The notes beneath the pieces are model-generated. The model did not search any database. It worked only from the letters and a program-made list of their open reading frames with translations, and was not told where the DNA came from. From an uncultured Candidatus Saccharibacteria bacterium (lineage in GTDB: Bacteria; Patescibacteriota; Saccharimonadia; Saccharimonadales; Saccharimonadaceae), in the NCBI GenBank assembly GCA_937906385.1, contig CALCYQ010000004.1:248001-312000 (forward strand): a stretch of 64,000 bases of DNA, given 5' to 3'. The position numbers and the translations under genes were made by a program. Below are positions 58,805-64,000 of the stretch, piece after piece; positions within the stretch are counted from its first letter, which is position 1, and each line of letters starts with the position of its first letter.

Positions 58805-59994
58805 CCGCGAGCTAACCTTTCAAATTCTTGTAAATCAACCGCGTATTCACGCGCGTTATCATACGTAATTACGCCGGTCTGAATCAATTTCACTAGCGTG
58901 CGGTCCATCGTCTGCATACCTTGGTCAGCACCAGTTTGAATAATCGTATCGAGCTGATGTGTTTTACCTTCGCGAATCACCGAACGTACGGCTGGGTTCG
59001 CAATCATAATCTCTGCCGCTACCACGCGTCCGCCGCCAATCGCTGGCACTAGGCGCTGACAACAAATTGCCATCAAAATATTCGAAAGCTGCGAGCGCAC
59101 CTGCGGCTGCTGATGTGGCGGAAATACGTCAATCATACGATCGATACTCTGTGCCGCTGAGTTAGTGTGGAGCGTCGCAAATACTAAGTGGCCAGTTTCT
59201 GCAATCGTAATCGCTGCGGAAATCGTTTCAAGGTCGCGCATCTCGCCCACGAGCACCACATCCGGATCCTCACGAAGCACGCTACGAAGCGCCGCCGAGA
59301 ATGAGTAGGTATCATAGTGCACTTCGCGCTGCACTACTACTGAACGAATCGACTTGTGCGTAAACTCAATTGGATCTTCAATCGTAATAATGTGTGCGGT
59401 TTTTTCGTGGTTAATCTTATCTACTAAACCAGCCAAAGTCGTAGACTTACCGGAACCAGTTGGACCTGCCACCAGCACTAAGCCACGCGGAAAATCTGCA
59501 AAGCTCGACACAATTGCCGGCAAACCAAGGTCCGCAATTGTTGAGACTTCATTTGGAATCAAACGGAAAGCACCCGCAAGATTGCCTTTTTCGTGGAAGG
59601 CATTCACGCGGAAACGACCTAAATCACCAAACGAGAAGGAATAGTCAAATTCCTTATCTTTAATCAAAATCTGTTTCTGATCTTCTTCAAGTGTGGCAAA
59701 AATCAACTGCTCAACCGTCGGTTCATCGAGCGCACTATAGCCAGCTACTGGAATCAATGCACCGTCAACGCGCAAAACCGGCGGCAAACCCACCTGAATA
59801 TGAAGGTCGCTCGCCTTTAGGCGCACGCACTCTTCAAGCAAATTCTCAATTCTCACGTCCTGACCAGCAGATGTTACAATTGTACTCTGTTGAATTGGTG
59901 CCGGACCAGCAGCAGGCGCTGGGTTTCCACCAGGCGCTTGCGGAATAACTTGCGGCATCGCCGCTACACCATTTTCCTGCCCACTTTCTTGCAT
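58801..59994 (-). CDS. pilT: type IV pilus twitching ATPase
   Basis: The 397-residue hexameric ATPase retracts pili. It has a Pro/Gln/Ala-rich N-terminus (about 1-45), then LLEECVRLKASDLHIQVG, Walker A GPTGSGKSTTLAGL, HIITIEDPIEF, LREDPDVVLVGEMRD (Walker B) and ATLHTNSAAQSIDRMIDVFP, which together define PilT. TATAAT ends six bases before the ATG. No PilB extension ATPase lies in the window. A retraction motor fits DNA uptake. Confidence 0.93.
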   Translation of the reverse strand: MQESGQENGVAAMPQVIPQAPGGNPAPAAGPAPIQQSTIVTSAGQDVRIENLLEECVRLKASDLHIQVGLPPVLRVDGALIPVAGYSALDEPTVEQLIFATLEEDQKQILIKDKEFDYSFSFGDLGRFRVNAFHEKGNLAGAFRLIPNEVSTIADLGLPAIVSSFADFPRGLVLVAGPTGSGKSTTLAGLVDKINHEKTAHIITIEDPIEFTHKSIRSVVVQREVHYDTYSFSAALRSVLREDPDVVLVGEMRDLETISAAITIAETGHLVFATLHTNSAAQSIDRMIDVFPPHQQPQVRSQLSNILMAICCQRLVPAIGGGRVVAAEIMIANPAVRSVIREGKTHQLDTIIQTGADQGMQTMDRTLVKLIQTGVITYDNAREYAVDLQEFERLARG

Positions 59995-60047
59995 ACTCTC
60001 ATTATACTTATGCTTTCAACAAAAATCAAATAAAAACCCGAAAAATG

Positions 60048-60191
60048 CACGAATATCTGAAATGAGCTGATAGTCATTTTGGAACTATTACGGAGCCAAG
60101 CTGGCGAGTAGAAAACGCGCCTCGCCCGTAAAGACGGGACGAGGCGACATTGTGTTCCAAAATGGCTGTTAGTTTATTTCAGATATTCGTG
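60048..60191 (+). ncRNA. 144-nt perfect long hairpin overlapping the 3' end of rpoD
   Basis: Arms 60048-60085 and 60154-60191 (38 nt each) pair fully on the plus-strand RNA, using five G-U pairs; on the minus strand those five become A-C mismatches. Inside lies a second hairpin (CGCCTCGCCCGT-AAAG-ACGGGACGAGGCG, 60118-60146). One arm includes the last codons and stop of rpoD. No promoter or T-run is obvious on the plus strand. Confidence 0.5.
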
Positions 60192-61148
60192 TAATTTCTT
60201 CGTATCTTTATTCTTGCGTAACTTCGCCAAAGCTTTTGCCTCAATTTGACGAATACGCTCGCGCGTCACCGAAAATTCTGCACCCACTTCTTCAAGCGTG
60301 TGGCTCTTGCCACCACCAATACCGAAGCGCATCTTGATAATTTTTTGTTCACGATCAGTCAAAGTTGAAAGAATCGAAGCAATCTGCTCTTTCAAAAGCT
60401 GCGTCGCCGCCGAATCTTCTGGCGATACGCGATCTTCATCTTCGATAAAATCGCCGAGCGACGAATCATCATCGTCACCATCACGTCCAACCGAAGCATC
60501 TAAAGAAGCGATATCCTGCTTAATCTTCATTACATATTCAATCTTCTCTGGCTCCATACTCATCGCTTTGGCGATTTCTTCTACGCTTGGCTCGCGGTTG
60601 AGTTCTTGCGTCAAACGACGTTGCGTGCGCATCACCTTATTAATCGTCTCCACCATGTGCACTGGAATACGAATCGTACGCGCCTGATCCGCAATTGCGC
60701 GCGTAATCGCCTGGCGAATCCACCACGTCGCATAAGTCGAAAACTTAAACCCTTTATCTGGATCAAACTTCTCCACCGCACGTAGCAAACCCGTGTTACC
60801 CTCCTGAATCAAATCCAAGAAATCCAAGCCGCGACCCGAATAGCGCTTCGCAATTGAAACCACAAGACGCATGTTCGATTCAGCCATTTTGTCCTTCGCT
60901 TTTTTCTGCTCTTTTGGCGTGCCGTGAATAATTTTCTGCGCCAATTCATACTCTTCTTCCGAGCTGAGCAACGGAATCTTACCAATTTCGCGCAAATACA
61001 ATTTCACTGAGTCGTCCGAAACTTCATCGTAAGTTACCGACTCTAAATCGACATTTAAATCCTCGTCGCCCTCACCGTCGATATCGTCAAGACTTGGCTC
61101 ATCGTTAAAATCATCGTCTAAGCGCAAATCTTTTTCGTCGTCATCCAT
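60174..61148 (-). CDS. rpoD: RNA polymerase primary sigma factor
   Basis: The 324-residue sigma-70 protein has a short acidic N-terminus (EDLNVDLES), then region 1.2 (VKLYLREIGKIPLLSSEEE), region 2 (RLVVSIAKRYSGRGLDFLDLIQEGN, FKFSTYATWWIRQAITRAI), region 3 and region 4 with VTRERIRQIEAKALAKLR. It is short for RpoD because region 1.1 is lost, common in small genomes. The promoters seen here (TTGACA-17-TATAAT) fit it. Its 3' end lies in a long hairpin. Confidence 0.95.
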   Translation of the reverse strand: MDDDEKDLRLDDDFNDEPSLDDIDGEGDEDLNVDLESVTYDEVSDDSVKLYLREIGKIPLLSSEEEYELAQKIIHGTPKEQKKAKDKMAESNMRLVVSIAKRYSGRGLDFLDLIQEGNTGLLRAVEKFDPDKGFKFSTYATWWIRQAITRAIADQARTIRIPVHMVETINKVMRTQRRLTQELNREPSVEEIAKAMSMEPEKIEYVMKIKQDIASLDASVGRDGDDDDSSLGDFIEDEDRVSPEDSAATQLLKEQIASILSTLTDREQKIIKMRFGIGGGKSHTLEEVGAEFSVTRERIRQIEAKALAKLRKNKDTKKLHEYLK

Positions 61149-61306
61149 TCTTTATCTTTTCCTTCGTTATTTATCAACAAAATCCCCGCCCGTTTGCAAG
61201 TTTTGTTTTAAGAGTTTTTGTATATTTCTTGATCAATTTATACTTCTCCTGGATGGGTTACAAAATTAACCCACTGTCCAGCATTTAGGTGAAATATACC
61301 ATAAAA

Positions 61307-62926
61307 TTATTTGCTTCGCAATAATTTATTCATCTTTTGCAAGAGCGCATTCTCGAGCGCCTCATCGCCACTCTCCTCGGCCTCGCGGATCTGTTCTTCT
61401 AGCGCTTTCCGTTCCGCGTCGCGCCGTTCTGCCGCTACTTTTGCCTTCAAATTTTCTGCCTCTTTTTGCAATAAATCACCCGCCCAGTCGCTATATTGCT
61501 CTTCAAAAATCAAATCAAGCTCATCGCGATTGAATCTTCGCGCCTCAAAATCACCTAAATCCACCCCGTGTTGCGCCAAGGCCGCCAAATTCTTCTCCGC
61601 CCGACTCGCTACCGTTGTATTTTTTACAACATTAACCTTCTTCAGCTTCTTTTTCTCCGGCTGCGCTACTTTTTTTGCCCGAAAAGCCTCTAACGAAATC
61701 CCCAACCGTTCCGCTACTTGTCGCTCATATTTCTCGCGTAGCACTGTATCCGCTGGATCAATTTGTTCAATCAAACGCTTCGCCTCCGTCGCAAATTCTT
61801 GGAAGCCCTTCTCAGTTTTCAAATTATATTTATCAACGTATTTTTCTAGTAGCCATTCTAACGCCGGCCGATAATTCTGCACCGCTTCTTGCCACAATTT
61901 CGGATCTTTCTGAATCAACTCGTCCGCATCCTTGCAACCGTGATAATCATCAATTACCGACAGATAAATCCCAAACTTCGACGCCATCGAAATCGCCCGT
62001 TCGGCCGCTCGAATTCCCGCTTCGTCACCATCGTATGCTAAACGAATATCCTTCGTCATGCGCGCAAAGCTCTTTAAATGCATCTCGGTCATCGCGGTCC
62101 CCGCCGTCGCCACCGCCTGGCACACGCCCGCCTGATGCGACGAAATTACGTCCATATTCCCCTCTACCACCACCACAAAATCTTCGCGTCGAATCGCATC
62201 GCGCGCCTGCGAAAGGCCAAAAATATGGCGACCTTTATTATATAAAATTGTCTCTGGCGTATTTAGATATTTCGGCGAATTCTCATCCTGCTCAATAATG
62301 CGCCCGGTAAATCCAATCACATTCCCCGACACATCCATCAGCGGAACCGTCATGCGCCCTTTAAATAAATCCCCACCAAAGCGGTTTACGAGACCGGCCT
62401 CCTCCAATTCCGCCCCCGTAAAACCGCGCTTAGTTAAGAAATCCACCAACGCGCGCCCAGATTTTGGCGCATATCCAATCCGAAATGTCTCCACCGTCTT
62501 CTTATTCAAATTTCGCTTATAAAACACATACTGCATGACGGCTTTGTTTTTAGTCAGGCAGAACTGAAAATACTTGGTCGCTAGCTCCAAGCAGTCGCGA
62601 ATCCGTTGCTTGCGCGCTGCCTGTTTGCGATCGTCGTTCGAATAGCGCTTCAGCTCCACGCCTGCCTGTTGCGCCAACTTTTCTAGCGCCTCACGAAACG
62701 TACAGCCTTCCATTTCCATCACGAAAGTAAAAATATCGCCACCACGGTTGCTCGAAAAATCATGCCAAATCCCCTTATCTGGCGAAACCATAAAACTTGG
62801 CGTACGATCCGTCCCCCAAGGTGAATGCCCTTTAAAATTTCGACCCGCGCGCTTCAACTCGATATATTGGCCAACTACATCTTCAACCGCCAATCTCGCA
62901 CGAATCTCCTCTTTAGCATCCTCCAT
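61307..62926 (-). CDS. dnaG: DNA primase with zinc-less N-terminal ribbon
   Basis: The 539-residue primase lays RNA primers at replication forks. The TOPRIM part has VVVEGNMDVISSHQAG (Glu) and RLAYDGDEAGIRAA (DxD). The N-terminal ribbon keeps its scaffold (HSPWGTDRTPSFMVSPDK ... WHDFSSNRGGD) but the zinc ligands CPFH and CFGC are replaced, so it cannot bind zinc as usual. The C-terminus is helical and charged. TATAAT ends six bases before the ATG (leaderless). Confidence 0.93.
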   Translation of the reverse strand: MEDAKEEIRARLAVEDVVGQYIELKRAGRNFKGHSPWGTDRTPSFMVSPDKGIWHDFSSNRGGDIFTFVMEMEGCTFREALEKLAQQAGVELKRYSNDDRKQAARKQRIRDCLELATKYFQFCLTKNKAVMQYVFYKRNLNKKTVETFRIGYAPKSGRALVDFLTKRGFTGAELEEAGLVNRFGGDLFKGRMTVPLMDVSGNVIGFTGRIIEQDENSPKYLNTPETILYNKGRHIFGLSQARDAIRREDFVVVVEGNMDVISSHQAGVCQAVATAGTAMTEMHLKSFARMTKDIRLAYDGDEAGIRAAERAISMASKFGIYLSVIDDYHGCKDADELIQKDPKLWQEAVQNYRPALEWLLEKYVDKYNLKTEKGFQEFATEAKRLIEQIDPADTVLREKYERQVAERLGISLEAFRAKKVAQPEKKKLKKVNVVKNTTVASRAEKNLAALAQHGVDLGDFEARRFNRDELDLIFEEQYSDWAGDLLQKEAENLKAKVAAERRDAERKALEEQIREAEESGDEALENALLQKMNKLLRSK

Positions 62927-63004
62927 ACCAAAATTATATCACTTACACAACAGATACGGAAATCACACCACTTTTTTCATTTCCGTTTATGCTATAATGT
63001 TTTT

Positions 63005-63625
63005 ATGGACAATAAAGCTTATCTCGACGAGATTGCCGTTAAAGGCAAACGCAAAGGTGCTGATGGGCCACCCCTAAGCCCGGCAATTATCAAGTTAATT
63101 ATCGTAGCTGTTTTCGCCGTGATTTCGCTCGCGATTGTTGGTAGCATCATTTCCAACAAAAACACCGCAAATACCCAACTTTACGAAAAGGTCTATTCCC
63201 GCGTGGCCGCCTTCGCCGACAAAAAAGGTCCATTTGCAAAATATCAGAACTACATCAACTCTTCGAGCCTCCGCGCCCTCAATATTTCCGTCCGCAGCTC
63301 GCTCGAAACCACCCGCAGCACGCTCGCTAGCGCTGCCAGCGGCGTCAAAATCGACACCAAGAGCATCAGCGCCGAAGTTAAAAAAGATGAATCCGGCATT
63401 ACTAGCCTCTTTACTTCCAAACTCGACGAAGCTCGCCTCCTCGGCGAACTCGACTCCACTTTCGCCACCGAAGCCTCTTACCAGCTCACGATGCTAATTT
63501 CTCTCGAGCAAGAAGCCCTCGCTAAAGTCACCGACATTAACTTCGCCAACGCTCTTAGCGCATCCATCGAGGATCTCACGCTTCTCCGCGACAATTACAA
63601 CGATTGGTCACCGACCGGCGAATAA
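63005..63625 (+). CDS. membrane-anchored hypothetical protein
   Basis: The 206-residue protein has a basic N-terminus (VKGKRKGADGPPL), a membrane helix at about 27-48 (IIKLIIVAVFAVISLAIVG) and a helical outer domain rich in Ser, Ala and Leu (SLETTRSTLASAASG). No motif is known. TATAAT (62993-62998) ends six bases before the ATG. An in-frame upstream extension lacks a good start. It is divergent from dnaG. Confidence 0.7.
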   Translation: MDNKAYLDEIAVKGKRKGADGPPLSPAIIKLIIVAVFAVISLAIVGSIISNKNTANTQLYEKVYSRVAAFADKKGPFAKYQNYINSSSLRALNISVRSSLETTRSTLASAASGVKIDTKSISAEVKKDESGITSLFTSKLDEARLLGELDSTFATEASYQLTMLISLEQEALAKVTDINFANALSASIEDLTLLRDNYNDWSPTGE

Positions 63626-63629
63626 ATTA

Positions 63630-63664
63630 GCCAACAAAAATATCTCCCATTGGGGAGATATTTT
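63630..63664. terminator. bidirectional terminator
   Basis: AAATATCTCCC-ATT-GGGGAGATATTTTTT between two convergent genes; A- and T-runs flank both sides. Confidence 0.85.
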
Positions 63665-63979
63665 TTATTCTTCCACCGACAAATTGTATGACAAACGAAT
63701 CAAATCGCAGATTTCATCAAAACTCAATTGCCCTGAGCAAACCAGCTCCAAGCCATTCCGGCCGAGTAGCCGTCCACCCATTGCACTTTCATAGCGCTCT
63801 TGTAGTGTCCGACTGAGCTGTTTTTCGCAGCGCACCTCAATTCGCACCGGCGTCATCCCCTTCGACATGGCGAGGAAAATCTTCTCGCCACGCATCAAAA
63901 AGCGCGTCTTTTCATCTTCTTTTTGCGTGCTCTCGCCGAGGCTCAATGCAAACTTTAGGAGATCATCTTCAGATACCAT
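63665..63979 (-). CDS. MmcQ/YjbR-like protein
   Basis: The 104-residue protein fits the YjbR (CyaY-like fold) family: TRFLMRGEKIFLAMSKG, RIEVRCEKQLSRTLQERY and the closing LIRLSYNL. The family is thought to bind DNA, but its role is unclear. GGAG lies 5 nt before the ATG. It is somewhat shorter than usual, lacking part of the N-terminus. Confidence 0.7.
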   Translation of the reverse strand: MVSEDDLLKFALSLGESTQKEDEKTRFLMRGEKIFLAMSKGMTPVRIEVRCEKQLSRTLQERYESAMGGRLLGRNGLELVCSGQLSFDEICDLIRLSYNLSVEE

Positions 63980-64000
63980 TTCAGCTCCTCGATGCTTCCC

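Noticed and set aside
60048..60191. Integron attC site
   Set aside because: No RYYYAAC/GTTRRRY core pair with extrahelical bases and no integron integrase.

Overview
The window looks like the chromosome of a host-dependent Candidate Phyla Radiation bacterium, most likely Saccharibacteria (TM7). Gene content and style support this: many short genes, type IV pilus genes, RNase P RNA and tmRNA, a threonyl-tRNA synthetase without its TGS domain, a primase without zinc ligands, no fatty-acid synthesis genes, and much that is unrecognised. The assignment is an inference from gene content; no marker phylogeny was possible. The standard genetic code fits, and dense genes run mainly on the minus strand.

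Layout. 1-1.1 kb: 5' end of a probable conjugation-type ATPase gene with two small companions. 1.1-2.5 kb: a long non-coding stretch with hairpins, repeated 19-bp operators, a predicted small RNA, and tmRNA with an elaborate terminator. 2.6-5.3 kb: comM, then infC (AUU start)-rpmI-rplT. 5.4-16.9 kb: a hypothetical gene, rnpB, an acyltransferase, a Nudix-RNase H fusion, a new structured RNA, a site-2 protease, rpmB, a winged-helix/MBL-like pair, efp-miaA, rpsF-ssb-rpsR and uvrD. 17-22.7 kb: secreted or anchored hypotheticals, thrS and a DUF1704-like metallopeptidase.

22.8-28.4 kb is a 5.5-kb island at the 3' end of tRNA-Val, flanked by 16-bp direct repeats. It holds two IS3-like transposase genes, a Fic protein, a CdiA-CT-like nuclease and an HTH protein, but no integrase. 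28.4-33.3 kb has a pilin, a phosphatase-kinase fusion and an acidic repeat protein. 33.3-35.4 kb is a sortase-pilus module (pilin, SipA-like pseudo-peptidase, class B sortase). 35.5-46.7 kb carries glycosyltransferases, a zinc regulator and uptake operon (zur-znuACB), and a lipid cluster (acyl activation enzyme, acyl carrier protein, phosphopantetheinyl transferase, two PlsC-like acyltransferases, two GT8 enzymes). 46.8-53.8 kb holds anchored proteins, an RNA methyltransferase, a SurA/PrsA-like protein and four tRNAs. 54-60 kb is a type IV pilus cluster with a Xer recombinase. 60-64 kb has rpoD with a 144-nt hairpin at its 3' end, dnaG and two small genes.

Working together: the cell seems built to attach (type IV pili, sortase pilus), take up DNA (pili, ComM, SSB), scavenge zinc and fatty acids, and decorate its envelope. 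A window-wide theme is that a -10 hexamer lies 6-8 nt before the start codon of at least 16 genes that have no ribosome-binding site, so leaderless mRNA appears common. Genes inside operons and a set of GC-richer hypotheticals use strong Shine-Dalgarno sites.
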